Notes under the pieces: generated by a model
Database searches by the model: none
Seen by the model: only the letters and a program-made list of their open reading frames with translations
What the model was told of the DNA's origin: nothing
Program-made: the position numbers and the translations under genes
Part shown: piece by piece, positions 22,597-34,665 of the stretch
How the letters are laid out: the number at the start of each line of letters is the position of its first letter
How positions within the stretch are numbered: position 1 is the first letter of the stretch
Assembly (NCBI GenBank): GCA_963971425.1
Contig: OZ020514.1
Span: 39,655,158 to 39,719,157, forward strand
Length of the DNA stretch: 64,000 bases
Origin: Bryoerythrophyllum caledonicum
Lineage: Eukaryota > Streptophyta > Bryopsida > Pottiales > Pottiaceae
Direction of reading: 5' to 3'

Positions 22597-24167
22597 CTAT
22601 TGTCGGTAACAATATAGAGGCATAGTCCAGCTGTGGGGGGGTTTCATTAATGTGTCTATAACATCTGGCACAAAAGACCATTCACCCACATTTTTTTGCA
22701 ATGCTGCGAGTTGTAGCTTCAGGTGTACATATTGCTCCGTGTTTTTGGCAGTGAAATATGAAGTGTCCCATTCTTCTTTCCAAATGCGAGAACAAATCCA
22801 ACCCACCGCAAATGCATCTCCTACCTTGGAGTAGAGGTGTGACCGTTGCATGACTTCAAGCGAGTTGGTGGAGTCCCGCGGCCCAAAAACATAGAACAGT
22901 TCTGGTGCCACAAACCGCCGCCGCTTTCTCTCAAGTTGAAGTTGCTCCTTGAATTCATAACCATACCTTGATGTCTCATTCTCCACAGCTCGACTAGAAA
23001 GCTCCCAATCGCAAATTCCTACGTACACCGTATCGGGTTTCCACTCATCAAAGTGGAGCAAAACATTCGATGGAGAGATGTCATTGTATATATCATTCGC
23101 TTCGTGGCATTTCCCCACAATGGCAAGCAACGATAGCTGGAGGTTCACTCGATTTTTGCGATAAGTTTTTATCCACCGAAGCTCTTGGATCGACAACCCG
23201 GTATTTGGATGCATCTCAATCTGTTCAAACTTTCGTCCACTTTCGAGTCAAACTTGGACCAAATAGAAGCCAGAGATCCTCCATTCCACCAGAGCGTGTA
23301 CCCTTCCATAGTTTTCGGGTGGATGTACGCAAGTCTAATGATCCCTGGATGCACTACCGGACACCTTCCAGCCTGGCTGATGATGTCTCGGCGCTTCTCC
23401 CTCTCGTTGGTGGTGGTCAGTGTCTTTCCGGCAAAGTAAATCCAACTTGGAATGTTTTCCAATTTGGTTATCATCACCTTCCGTACAGCCCCATAGCCAC
23501 CCACCACTTTCTGTCCATGCATTGGAATCACCTGAGCGCAACTTTCAAGCCACTTGAAAGTTCCACCGATGTAGTGAGCCAAAATTTGCTCTTCAATAGT
23601 CGCTTTCCAATGAGCTAGTTTCTTCTTACGAGAAGAAGATTACTGCTGAACGAAACTCTAGACCATCTTCATCTTTGCCACCAGTGCGTTCTCCTCCATG
23701 TTCCAGTTGCTTCCATCCTCCTTCTTCCCCGTGACGTAACACCAATTCGCAACAATATTGGTGGTGAGTGCGGTCACTTCTGTGTCCAACCACTCCGAAT
23801 GCAACCAATAATCTGAGAAATTATTAAATTTCTCAAATTTCTCTAGGTTTGACATTAATTCGTGTCGCATGCCTATAGTCAACTTGTGGTATTCCTCTTT
23901 GTTGTTCGACAAATAGCTCCTCATCAATGCCCCTCTCGTTCAGCGGTTGTGAAACTCGACGGCAATCCCTCTACATTCAACCATGTATTCGTGCGGGGGC
24001 ATGTCCGGATTTGGTGACTTCTTCAGCCTCTTCTCGCTCGATGACGATGGATTCAATAATCCCAACGTCAACTCCTTGTTGGTGGAAGGAAGCACCGTCT
24101 CACCAAAATAATCCAAATCCATAAATTGGGAGCGCTTCTCCATCGACCTACTTCCTTCTCCCGCCAT
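22597..24167 (-). pseudogene. Protein-kinase-like gene, decayed
   Basis: The minus strand reads from ATG 24,167 (MAGEGSRSMEKRSQF...). An N-terminal region of about 190 residues leads to a glycine-loop-like VGGYGAVRKV near 23,510 and a lysine in YFAGKTL. After a frame change near 23,210 come the catalytic-loop equivalent NDISPSNVLL, DWELS in the DFG position, APEL and DAFAVGWI. This order matches the kinase fold, nearest in style to the fungal FunK1-like kinases known from some plants. HRD appears as YND and DFG as DWE, so catalysis would be doubtful even if intact. Stops TGA (23,940), TAG (23,658) and TAA (about 23,641) are in one frame, each explicable by a C-to-T change. It is divergent from the RING-like gene at 24,604, with about 440 bp between them. 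Confidence 0.6.
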
Positions 24168-24603
24168 ACGTGATAGTCAACTCCCTACCGTGGTCGAAAT
24201 TCCAAAAAGATGGTTTTAAAAAAAAACCGCAAAGACTTTGGATGCAATAAATGGGCCAAGCCCGACCACCCACCGAACTCACTTTCAGGCCGCAAAGCAA
24301 ATTGACATGTGAGGCCTAGGGAGTTGACTTGGCAGAGAATAAGGCCAAAAGTCCCCTATTTATGTGGTTTCCCAATCTTTTCGCGAAGACGTCCCCGCCC
24401 GGGCAGGGGCGGAGACAACCCTGCCCTACCTGGGGACCCTAGACCAGTGCTTCGTCTATCGGCTATATAATATCGTGCACGCCCCTAATTGTCCCCGCCT
24501 CACATACTCCCTCTGCATCCACCTCTTAATTGAGTTGGTTGTGGGCGTCGTGTGAGGACTTCATCCATTCGCATCACATACGTTATTCATATTTTCTCCA
24601 CCC
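24168..24603. promoter_or_regulatory. Shared divergent promoter region
   Basis: This is the intergenic region between the kinase-like gene (minus) and the RING-like gene (plus). It holds an inverted GC-rich repeat, GACGTCCCCGCCC then GGGCGGAGAC (24,387-24,417), of the same type as the clusters at 22,080 and 28,080. TATATAA occurs at 24,465. The piece from 24,490 to the ATG is also found upstream of the truncated copy at 28,258-28,373. Confidence 0.5.
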
Positions 24604-26888
24604 ATGGCCACGCTAGTAAAAATGAGTAAAGGAGAACGAGACAACAGTCGACTACGATCGGGAAACAAACAGCGGAAGAGGTTGCATGTGCTTCGAGATC
24701 TAGTAAAACTAGCTTTTAAAGGTTGGGAAGAAGTTATGGAGCCATGGAGTTTCGAGGATTGCGCAAACTTCATTGAGTGGTGCCATATCGACAAGGCTTT
24801 CCGAGAGGAGCAACACAATTATCACCGACGCTTTTGCAAGGCACATTTATGGAAGTGCACCGACGAGGCGTTCAAAAATCGGTGCATTGAAGTGTACCAG
24901 GTCTTGTACGACATCTCTTATATCAAACGCAATGAAGTAAATCTCTTCCTTGAGCGAGGTGTCCACGCGGAGGTAAAGTTGGGCAAGAGGGTGGATTGGT
25001 CCACCTTGAAAGCCATGGGAGATAGCATAAAAGTTCCTTCTCCGGCGAATGGATTGATTCCAATGGGGACACGGAGGTATCCAGAAGGCGGATTGGGCAA
25101 ATTGATGGCGAAGACTAAACCGGTCGACACGTACGAGACCGATCCCTCAAACACGGATACAGACTGTGTCGGATCCCACGTTCCAATCACAAGGATTCAC
25201 AGGACACAAGCGCGTACCAAACGAAGGAAGGCAGAACAGACGGTTAACGTAGTCGTTAACGATACCATTAATGAAGTTGTAGCTCAAGTGCAATCCCCCG
25301 CGGTTGTTGATCAAACGTTAGAAGCCTCTACTGGTGCTATTTTTGGTAGCACTATCCAAACCTTACTGAACCAATTGGAAGGGAAGAGGACAGAACTATT
25401 GTCATTGCACAAAGAGGTTCGCAAGTTGAGAGTTGAACTCAATGACGAAAACATTGTTATTGACCAGCAACGACGTGATACGGAGGAGCTCCGACTTGCC
25501 CAAGAAGCTGATACAATGACCACAGAAGATTGGAATCCACAACGGGAGGAGGAAGGGCTTGTACACGTGTCAATCCAAGACGATTCATTGTCGTTTGACG
25601 AGGCCCCTACCAAGGCAGACAAAGCCATGGTCGACAAAAAAGAGGGTGCGGCGGGTGACGGCGGCAAAGAGCTTGCTAAAGCTCTTGAAGAGAATTCAAG
25701 ACTACAAGGTCGCTTGGATGTGTTGGTAGAACATTACTATCAATGGAAGTTGGCCTGCGTCTTCACGGTCGATCAGTCCCGACAATTTGTGGCGGAATTC
25801 CAAAAAATCGACAACAACTATATCGAAAACAACCAAGAGAGGGTGTTTGGTTTGACGTCGTGGGCCCTCGTAGATGATCTTTTCAAGATGGATGAAATGG
25901 CAATGGTGAAAACCGCCGGTGGGCAAACAACCATCGATTGGTCCCGTTACAATTGGGATTTCAAAAAAGAGGTTTCATCCACCCTCGATCATCGGGGCAA
26001 CCCCATGTTATTGTGGCCACAACCTTCGAGCTTCGTATCCAACGGTACGACTTACTCGATTTGTCTAAACCCATTTGGTCCAGAAGGTGGGATGCATCTA
26101 GGCACTTGTGAGCACTTGTACCATCCATTTTTCTTGATAAGCTTGACGGTTGTACGCCGGCCGTGCTCATTCTGCAAGTCCCCTTTTCACGAGCGATTGT
26201 ACGAACTTTTTGGATTAGTTCCATACATGCCCCCGCATTGGGAGTTCAATGTGACGAACACCCCTGATCAATCACAAATGTCGGGAAAGGATTTGGTGTG
26301 GAGTTGGAAACTGAAGATGCACTTGTTGGATAAGATACACCTCTCAAATGAGTGGGGTTGGGAAAGAGACCCGAAGCAGATTTTCCGGGTGTGCAAGAAT
26401 TTAATCCCGTTAAAGGACAAATACGGTCAAGGAAAACGAAATTTCTTCTACCAATGCTTTAATGGCCATTAGGACGAGAACGGGGAGCAATTTCGATTCG
26501 GACCTCATCCACGGCAATGGTTGTGGGCCGTTGACGTGTTCGCATCACAGACGACAACGGGGATCGCATTTCTCAAGACGTTGACCAAGCGGACCCGCAA
26601 GAACTAAGACAAATATCGGAATCAGAGTGGAAAGAAATTTTCCGAAATGACGGAATCGACTTCTTGCTTGATGTGCACAATCCAGGGACACGACAAGCGA
26701 TCGACCAGCTCATGCAATCCCAAATCCTAAGGGATGTATTGGATGGAGATGGACCAGCGAGGAGAACACGATCGGCGACTCGTAGACTTGTATTGGGCTC
26801 AGATGAAGACCTCCCTATGCATGTAGGGGCACACGACAACGAGGCAGGGGGAAGTAGCACTACTAATAGCCCAATGAATATTGAATAG
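24604..26888 (+). pseudogene. RING-like/coiled-coil element protein
   Basis: A long frame starts at ATG 24,604 (MATLVKMSKGERD). The first ~60 residues are basic (NKQRKRLHV). A conserved N-terminal domain follows (FEDCANFIEWCHIDKAFREE..., VYQVLYDISYIKRNEVN). Then come a Thr/Asp-rich linker with a possible nuclear signal (ARTKRRKAEQ), a heptad-type coiled coil (about residues 255-300), and a Cys/His cluster near residues 485-535: SIC, then GTCEHLYHP, then CSFCKSPFHERLYELFG. The cluster resembles a divergent RING/PHD finger. A TAG at 26,470-26,472 (NGH*DENGE) interrupts a clearly continuing frame. A 1-nt frame change near 26,540 leads to a further acidic part ending at TAG 26,886-26,888. A related but truncated copy lies at 28,374. 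The cellular role is unknown; ubiquitin ligase activity would be a guess from the Cys/His cluster. Confidence 0.6.
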
Positions 26889-28079
26889 GTGTATTTTTTG
26901 TTTTTGCGGTACCAAGAGACATTTTTCTTACAATGCTATATCTTTTAGCGTTTAATGTATTTTCCCATTTTCGTACTACATTATGCATAGTAAAATAATA
27001 TGAATGGTAGTGTCTACTTTACTTGATAATAGAGGTGTGATTATGGATGTACTTAAGCCTCATAAGGATTTGTGCGTTTGTATAAACAAAAATGGTGTAG
27101 ACCAATTTTTAAACCTCCAAAAAAATTTAATCCCTAAGGACCAAGGCATTTCTGCACCAAAACACTTCAAAACTGCCCAGCTATAGTATAATGCCTAAGA
27201 AGGGAGACAAAACTTTTTTATTTCTACATCTAACCATAGGATCTCAATAAATACTTTTTTGTTCATGTCCCCACAAAATTTCATAAATTTTAACAGCACG
27301 GATAAAAAGATTATAGTGTTTGAAGTCAAGCAAATGGTTCATTTTCTTCCTTGCGTTTGGTGGATCAAGACACTTTAACTTCACTTGGTATCAAATTTTT
27401 GCACTACATAAGGCCTAAATCCATTACTAATGGTAGTTTAGGATGATGTTAGTTCCTTATACACCAATTGTTAGAGGTAGAAAAAGGGTGTAGCTTATTC
27501 AAGTCAACTATGCTAATAGTAGAAGCTCAAAAATGAGAAATTATCGTTTTAGTTTTTAGATACTTGATATGTTTTAGATTGATGACCCAAATGGTCAATA
27601 TGAAGGTCTACACCACATTTTGTTGTGGAAAAAATCAAAAGTATAAAACGTTAAAATCTCTAAGTTTTATCTAGTAAGACGTTTTTGTTTCTGGTACCTT
27701 GCCCGACAATGTGTGACAATATGTGGAAATCTTTGACTTGGGTTGAAGCGTTATTTTCCACTAAAGACAAGAATTTTTTTTTAATTTTGAAAGGAAATAA
27801 TTTTCTACACTCTTATGTTTGTTCCAAAACTAATAGGGACCTAATAAAGGTCTTCCTTATTGGAGAGCATGCCGTCAGAGGGCAAAAGTTGTACTTTCCA
27901 TTTCGCCTTCCTCCCTAGAACTAGGAAAAGACATAATCTGCATGTTATTTTAAGTGCAACGTGATCTTGTCTGAACCAAAAATAATGCACCCCATATTTA
28001 ATTGTGCACCCGCCTCATGGAGATGAGGAGTGCCAAGGCCAAGCAACAATGGCCTCAAACGCCTCTTTCAAGAGTTAGG
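26889..28079. other. AT-rich intergenic region
   Basis: No supported gene. The ORF at 27,685-27,918 has no recognisable domain. The region separates the RING-like gene from a second, truncated copy of the same element. Confidence 0.5.
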
Positions 28080-28235
28080 TGGAGACGTCCCCCCCAAATT
28101 TTTGAAAAGCAAACGTCCCCGCCCCTGCCCTGGTGGGGCGGAGAAGTCCCAGCGTTGCCTCGGTAGGGGCGGAGACGTCCCCGCCCCAGCCTCGGTAGAG
28201 GGCGGGGACGTCCACGCCTCTACCGGGTTACTATT
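28080..28235. repeat. GGGCGGAGACGTC palindromic repeats, second cluster
   Basis: The cluster includes a nearly perfect symmetric site around 28,166-28,187 (GGGGCGGAGACGTCCCCGCC) and three weaker copies. The layout matches the cluster before the RING-like gene, so it marks the 5' region of the second copy. Confidence 0.7.
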
Positions 28236-28257
28236 TTAATGGAGAAACTCTTCATTT

Positions 28258-29036
28258 CTCCCCGCCTCGCATATTCCTATCGATCCATCTCTTCATTGAG
28301 CTGGATGATGGCGTTGTGCAGGGTCTTCATTCATCCATCCACACCAAAATTTTGCGAGAACACGAGCAAACCATGTCTTCACCAGGCAATTGGCGAAGGA
28401 GAAGCGAGACAAGACCCGTGCACGAGCGGGAAATGCCCATCCGAAGCGGTGGCACGATCTTCGTAATCCCGCGAAGTTGGCTTTTCGAGGTTGGGAAGAC
28501 GTACAGGAGCCATGAAGTTTTGATGATTGCGCAAACTTCATCGAGTGGTGCCACATCGACAAGGCTTTCCCAGAGGGGCGACACAACTATCATCGACGCT
28601 TCCACAAGGCAAACCTGAAACACTACGTCGATGAGGCGTTTAAAAATTGATGCATCGAAGTTTACCAGGTGTTGTATGACATCCCATTCGTCGAACGCAA
28701 CGAAGTAAATCTCTTCATTGCGCGGGGTGTTCATGCGGAGGTGAAGTTGGGCAAGAGAATGGATTGGTCCACTTTGAAGTTGATGCCGGGGAAGATAAAA
28801 ATTCCTCGCCCACAATATGGAATAATTCCAATGGAATAGCGCAAGTATCGAGAAGGTGGATTGGGCAAATTCATAACTATGATGAACGACACACTCAGCA
28901 ACAATCCTCAAACGTCGAGTTCAGATGCAGACTCCGACGGAATTCACATTCAAATCCCGAGCGAAAAGGCACAAAAAAGTCGTCGGCTGAGGAGGTTTGA
29001 ATGCGCCATCACCAACGTTACTACTCAAGTAGCAAA
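28258..29036 (+). pseudogene. Truncated copy of the RING-like gene
   Basis: Nucleotide similarity to the 5' leader and about the first 650 bp of the gene at 24,604 is clear (ATTGCGCAAACTTCAT and the CATCGACAAGGCTTTC stretch). The equivalent start is ATG 28,374. A tryptophan TGG is TGA here, and an Arg CGG codon is also TGA. Several indels scramble the frame. The similarity stops near 29,036, where satellite DNA begins within about 60 bp. The 3' coiled coil and the Cys/His cluster are absent. Confidence 0.75.
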
Positions 29037-29089
29037 ATAATTTTGCGAACAATACATTTCTTCTAAACCTTATACGATTGTAAATATCC

Positions 29090-31248
29090 TTTCACAATAC
29101 ATTCTACTAGAAGCTTATACTACCCTTTATGGACGGGGACTTGCATAGCTCCCATGCTATTCACTACTTGATTTATTTTTATCTTTAATGGTATGTGGTA
29201 CATTCCCTATCTTTTGCGCGGCACTTGTGTTTAAAGATTTATTAAGCAAATTCGCACATCACATTCTACTCGAATCTCATAGTACTCTTTATGGACGGGG
29301 ACTTGCATAGCTCCCATGCTATTCACTACTTGAATTTTTTGTTTCTTTGATGGTATGTGGTACATTCTTTATCTTCTCTTGGGCACTTGTGTATGAAGTT
29401 TTTAATCAAAGAACTTGCACATCAGATTTTACTAGAGGCTTATACTACCCTTTATGCACGGGGACTTGCATAGCTCACATCCTATTTACTACTAAATTTA
29501 TATTTTTCTTTAATGGTATGTGGTATATTCCTAATCTTTCGAGGGGCACTTGTGTTTAAAGTTTTTGTTTAAAGAACTTGCACATTACATTCTACAGGAC
29601 GCTTATACTACCCTTTATGGACGGGGACTTGCATAGCTCCCATGCTATTCACTACTTGATTTATTTTTATCTTTAATGGTATGTGGTATATTCCTAATCT
29701 TTCGAGGGGCACTTGTGTTTTAAGTTTTTATGTAGACAACTTGTACATCACATTCTACAAGAAGCTTATACTACCCTTTATGAACGGGGCCTTGCAAAGC
29801 TCCCATGCTATTCACTACTTGATTTATTTTTCTTCTTTAATGGCATGTGGTACATTCCTAATCTTTTGAACGGCACTTGTGTTTAAAGTTTTAATTTAGA
29901 GAACTTGCACATCAAATTCTACAAGAAGCTTATATCACCCTTTATGGACGGGGACTTGTATAGCTCACATGCTATTCACTACTTGATTTTATTTTTCTTT
30001 AATGATATGTGGTACATTCCTAATCTTTTGTGGGCACTTGTGTTGAAAGTTTTAATTAAGCGAACTTGCACATCAAATTCCTCTAGAGGCTTATACTACC
30101 CTTTATGAACGGGGCCTTGCATAGCTCTCATGCTATTCACTACTGGATTTATTTTTTTCGCTAATGGTATGTCGTACATTCCTTATCTTCTGAAGTGCAC
30201 TTGTGTATAAAGTTTTTATTTAGAGAACTTGCACATCACATTCTATTAGAAGCTTATACTACCCTTTATGGACGAGGCCTTGCATAGCTCCCATGCTATT
30301 CACTACTGGATTTATTTTTTTCGCTAATGGTATGTCGTACATTCCTTATCTTCTGAAGGGCACTTGTGTATAAAGTTTTTATTTAGAGAACTTGCACATC
30401 ACATTCTAATAGAAGCTTATACTACCCTTTATAGATGAGGACTTGCATAGCTCACATGCTATTTACTACTTGATTTTTTTTTCTTTAATGGTATGTGGTA
30501 CATTCCTAATCTTCTGTAGGGCACTTGTGTTTAAAGATTTTAGTTAGAGAACTTGCACATTACATTCTACTAGAAGCTTATACTACCTTTTATGGACGGG
30601 GACTTGCATAGCTCCCATGCTATTCACTACATGATTTATATTTTTCTTTAATGGTATGTGGTACATTCCTTTTTTTTCGAGAGGCACTTGTGTTTAAAGA
30701 TTTTAGTTAGAGAACTTGTACATCACATTCTACGAGAAGCTTATACTACCCTTTATGGACCGGGACTTGCATAGCTCTCATGCTATTGACGACTTGATTT
30801 ATTTTTTTCTTTAATGATATGTGGTACATTCCTAATCTTTTGTGGGGCACTTGTGTTTAAAGTGTCTATCTAGAGAACTTGCACATCTCATTCTACTAGA
30901 AGGATATACTACCCTTTATGGACGGGGACTTGCATAGCTCCCATGCTATTCACTACTTGATTTATTTTTCTTTAATGGTATGTGGTACATTCCAATTCTT
31001 TTGTAGGGCACTTGTGTTTAAAGATTTTAGTTAGAGAACTTGTACATCACATTCTACTAGAAGCATTTACTACCTTTTATGGATGGGGACTTGCATAGCT
31101 CCCATGCTATTCACTACTTGATTTATTTTTCTTTAATGGTATATGGTGCATTTCTAATCTTTTGTGGGGCACTTGAGTTTAAAGTTTTTATTTAGAGAAC
31201 TTGCACATCACATTGTACTAGAAGCTTATACTACCCTTTTATAGATGG
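29090..31248 (+). repeat. ~163-bp satellite array, left part
   Basis: About 13 tandem monomers are present. The tag TTGCATAGC recurs at 29,141, 29,303, 29,466, 29,629, 29,792, 29,956, 30,117, 30,280, 30,443, 30,604, 30,767, 30,930 and 31,091, giving a period of 161-164 bp. Each monomer contains CTTATACTACCCTTTATGG, GCTATTCACTACTTGATTT and GGTATGTGGTACATTCC. The short ORFs here are repeat by-products. The array breaks at ATGG (31,245-31,248), the target site of element 1, and resumes at 60,580 in the same orientation. The nucleosome-sized period is typical of plant centromeric or pericentromeric satellites. Confidence 0.95.
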
Positions 31249-32308
31249 AACACCATATTCATTATTTTGGGAGATTTCCATGAATTTAGGAGGTACACGC
31301 TCTTGAGTAATCCAAATATTTTACTATAGTGATGAAACAAAACATGATTAGAATAGAAGTACAACATCTTTAATTGTAGACTTTATTCATAATATGATAT
31401 GACGTGAAATCCATTCAAATAATTATGTCCAATTTAGGTGTTCGTGAAACATGTAAAATAAAAAAAGTGTTGATTAAGAGGAGAAGATACAACACATATT
31501 AAACAATAATAAAAAATAGGACCAACCTCAGTAGTAGAATGCGTTTTCCCACTTAGAGATTGGAGCTTGTTCTCATTATTTCCGACCTTTGCAACAGGCC
31601 GACACGTAGTAGGAATTGAGGGCATTTTCTCTGATGGCACCATCGTAGGTGGTTGAATTACACCAGCAAATGTTTGAAGCGCGTGATCCTATGACGTAGC
31701 ATCAAAGGGAGTTAAAATGCAACTTGTGCATATTTAGCTCTATTCGAGCTGAATGTGCACATGACCAAAAAAGACCTAGGACAAATACAAAGAAGGGGAG
31801 GGGGGGAATACCATGCTACACGGGGAAAGAGACAATGATTCCTCATGTCCGCGACCAAGCACTTGGTCACCTTTTCCACAAAACCTATCAACACCGAGGG
31901 ACCCCAAAATTCAACGAGGTTGAAGAATAGAACTGGAGGCAACCATTCGAATGCAAATATTTGGTGGGGGGTTGTATACTTCATCTTCTTCAATTGGAGC
32001 CATCGAAGAGTCCATCAAATAATCTGCTGCTCCGAGAAAGTACAAATCATTCTGTTTTCGTGGAATTCGATATCCACAATCTTCAGACTTCAAAACAGGA
32101 ATCCATGGTGGCAATACAACAGTTTATTTGAGAAAATGGTAAACGGCTCTTTTTCAAACATGGAAGCTAGGAAAGAACAAAAACATACGAACCCAACAAT
32201 AACAAACGAAAAATTACAAACAAATATTAAAGAACTGGCAACTGCCACTTGAATTACAAGATATGGACAGTATAACACATCAACACAATTATGTTTGATA
32301 CCAGAGAA
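31249..32308. other. Left subterminal region of element 1
   Basis: AT-rich DNA lies between the left TIR and the 3' end of the FCP1-like gene. One decayed palindrome (TTTAGCTCTATTCGAGCTGAA) occurs at about 31,732. The small ORFs (for example 31,845-32,252 plus) show no domain and overlap each other in several frames. Confidence 0.5.
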
Positions 32309-33104
32309 CTATGAATTTGCAAGCCCATGAGATATCATAATTGCGTGCGTTAATTCCATGTTTTCTAAGTTGTATGAATCCGAGCAAATTGTCGGACGAC
32401 CAAAGGGATTCTCTCGCCGAAAAGATTGCAACCGTATCTCTACACTACTGTGGAGCTTTTGGAGCCACGGAAGCAAGTCATTGAGGAGGAACTTATCGTT
32501 CCATCCATCCCCTTTGTAAGACCAAGTATCCGCAAGAAGCACATTCTCCAGATCATTACGGACGTGCTTGTACGGATTGTCATCTATGATGATGGTATTC
32601 TCTTTTGTAAAGGATCCACCCTTTCCAGTAAAAAGGCCTTTCGACAACGTCTTCAGAAATACCTCCTTATCCGAGTTCTTAACCTTCAGATATTGAGGTA
32701 CATTATGGATCACAACAGTTACGACTCTCCTACAATGGTCTTGCCCAAGTATGACTTTTGATGAGGCCGCTTTCAGGAAGAGGTAATTGACGATGCTACT
32801 AGTGGTGTTTAATTTCATCGAACTCGAGACCGACATCGATGCAAACTTGGAAACAACATCCAAAAATGCCTTGCAGCCTGGATGAACATACACTAGCTTT
32901 GGACCGACCTTGGCTCGAACTTTTACCGAGTGTGGCAGAGAACATGCATTAAAGGCTTGCGCATCAGACTATCTTACCAATCCAAGAATGCCTTGTGAGA
33001 ACTTCGAATTCCATTAAATCAGCGTCTACTGGAACGTGGAAAGACGAGTTGTCGCTTGACAAATCAAAATCATCATCGATTCAGGCACCGGTTGAAGTGT
33101 CCAT
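32309..33104 (-). pseudogene. FCP1-like phosphatase of element 1, catalytic exon lost
   Basis: ATG 33,104 lies in a short exon (MDTSTGA, TGA, then DDDFDLSSDNSSF...) ending at the donor ATTG-GTAAGA near 32,985. Its sequence resembles the start of the transposase at 51,097. The main frame, through VGPKLVYVHPGCKAFLD, has NTIIIDDNPYKHV (the DD motif of HAD phosphatases) and LLNDLLPWLQKLH, and ends at TAG 32,309-32,311. It aligns along its length with the intact gene at 36,817. The exon with the DxDG nucleophile is missing. The W-S motif has changed to SVSSSM. It is therefore expected to be catalytically dead. Similarity to the pseudogene at 58,416 stops abruptly at position 32,870 (…PGCK). Confidence 0.7.
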
Positions 33105-33238
33105 CTCGGCACTGCAAAGTTAAGGCGAAAGTGTAGTTAGTTGACGTACTACAATAGTACTCCAAGGTTCATCCCACATCAATCAAAGTGAACAAAAAAA
33201 TAGCATCATTGTTCATGTCCACGACTAGGTGAAAACAA

Positions 33239-33422
33239 TGCACATTCAGCTCGACTCGAGCTGAATATGCAGAACACATACTGTGCATATTCAGCTCGAA
33301 CCGAGCTGAATGTGCACTGCTTATTCAGCTCGGGTTGAGCTGAATGTGCACTACATATATTTTGTAAAAATATTCATAGCATGTTCAATGTACATTCAGC
33401 TCGAGTCGAGCTGAATGTGCAC
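33239..33422. promoter_or_regulatory. TTCAGCTCGAGTCGAGCTGAA palindrome cluster, arm A
   Basis: Four palindromes lie at 33,241, 33,285, 33,323 and 33,389. They have core AGCTCGA-S-TCGAGCT, extended to GTGCACATTC...GAATGTGCAC. They are in the leader about 140-320 bp upstream of the ATG at 33,104, in a presumed 5'-UTR intron. Confidence 0.85.
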
Positions 33423-34379
33423 AATATATTCTATATCTGGAATTAACGGCGACAATATCGGGCACAATTGATGATTGCTTAAACGAAGAGTACTGAATCA
33501 AAACCTGAAGCATTCATACCAATAAAAACTACCCACTTTGACAGTTGCAAGAACATATATGTCATACTGACATACAAATAAAAAAACGAATCCCTAAACC
33601 TGTACTAAGGAGGTGATTGTGTCGACGCCAAAGTATCACCTCCTTCCTACAACTTTTTCATTACATTGAAAATGATAGTATCAAATGTGCGAACCAAATG
33701 CCAAGTAAATCACCATAAAGTTTAGACAGAAGTCACTTACAAATGGTCCGATTGCGTGCACCAAAACGTCTTGAATGAAGAAGGAAGAGAAAACCCTACT
33801 CTTTGTCACGGCCGCAGCGACCATTCACGACCACACACCTCCGCATCTCTAAAAATTCCAAACACAACTAAGTTGACCTAGAATAATGTATCCACTTCTT
33901 GTACAGAAATTTGACTTCGAATGCAATAGGTCTTTCAAATGTCAAGGCGTACTTCGAGACAGTATAGATTCACGAAGGCTTGCCGAGTATTAGTAAGGTG
34001 TAGAGAGAAAGAGAGAGAGAGAGAAGAGGTTGGGGTTATTGACCAGGTCGAACAAATTGCCGTTAAGAAAAGAGCGGGAATGACATCACGTTTGGCGGGG
34101 AGGAGCTATTCCAAATAAAACATCTTCCAAAATTGACCAAAAAATTAACAACCACATAAGTTTCTCCTCATATCTCGATGTAATGGAAGTTTCTATTCAC
34201 ATGATCAATTAAGGTTCTGGATTGGGGTTATGGGTATCAATTTAAATCTGCAAGAATCAATAATTTTAAATTTAAGGTATAGAATTATGTATCAATTTAA
34301 GGTTATCAATTGGGGTTATGGGTATTTGATTACGGTCATTTATTTTCGTATTAAAGATATTGGATATGACTAGATTATA

Positions 34380-34665
34380 AAAGTAAAGATTTAGGTTTAG
34401 GGTTCAAATTGCATTTTGACATTGAGGGTTTAGGGTTTAAGGATTAGGATTGCAAGTCCATGGTACGAAGTGTAAATTATAGGGTTTAGGGTTTCGGACT
34501 ATACAATTCTATAATTAGATTTATGGATTAGGATTTAGGACTTAGGTTTAAGGATTTAGTTTTTAGGGTTTAGGGTTTATATTTTATTGTTTAGGTTTGA
34601 TGATTGAAAGATTAGGGTTTAGGATTTTAGAGTTTAGTGTTTGAGGTTCAGGAGTAGGGTTTAGA
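34380..34665. repeat. Interstitial TTTAGGG-type repeats
   Basis: Many degenerate TTTAGGG units (TTAGGGTTTAGGG, TTTAAGGATTTAG) occur here. The same tract, inverted, occurs at 56,625-56,935 in arm B. Another CCCTAAA tract is at 49,560-49,690. The degeneration and the repetition in transposon arms argue for element-borne sequence and not a chromosome end. Confidence 0.75.

Larger units (their letters stand above)
32870..34665 (-). repeat. Inverted repeat arm A of element 1
   Basis: This is the reverse-complement counterpart of 56,625-58,650, about 1.8-2.0 kb. Shared landmarks include the GA-rich tract (34,003-34,022), the TTTAGGG-rich part (34,380-34,665), four versus eight palindromes, and the first coding exon. 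Both arms read outward from the element centre, each supplying leader and start codon to a different gene: FCP1-like here, transposase-like in arm B. Confidence 0.85.

Noticed and set aside
24410-24425. GACAACCCTG at 24,413 as the right end of the hAT-like element starting at 21,897
   Set aside because: It lies within the GGGCGGAGAC palindrome repeat and does not extend the inverted-terminal match.
29347-30108. Small hydrophobic ORFs in the satellite
   Set aside because: They repeat with the 163-bp monomer and reflect its composition, not protein-coding selection.
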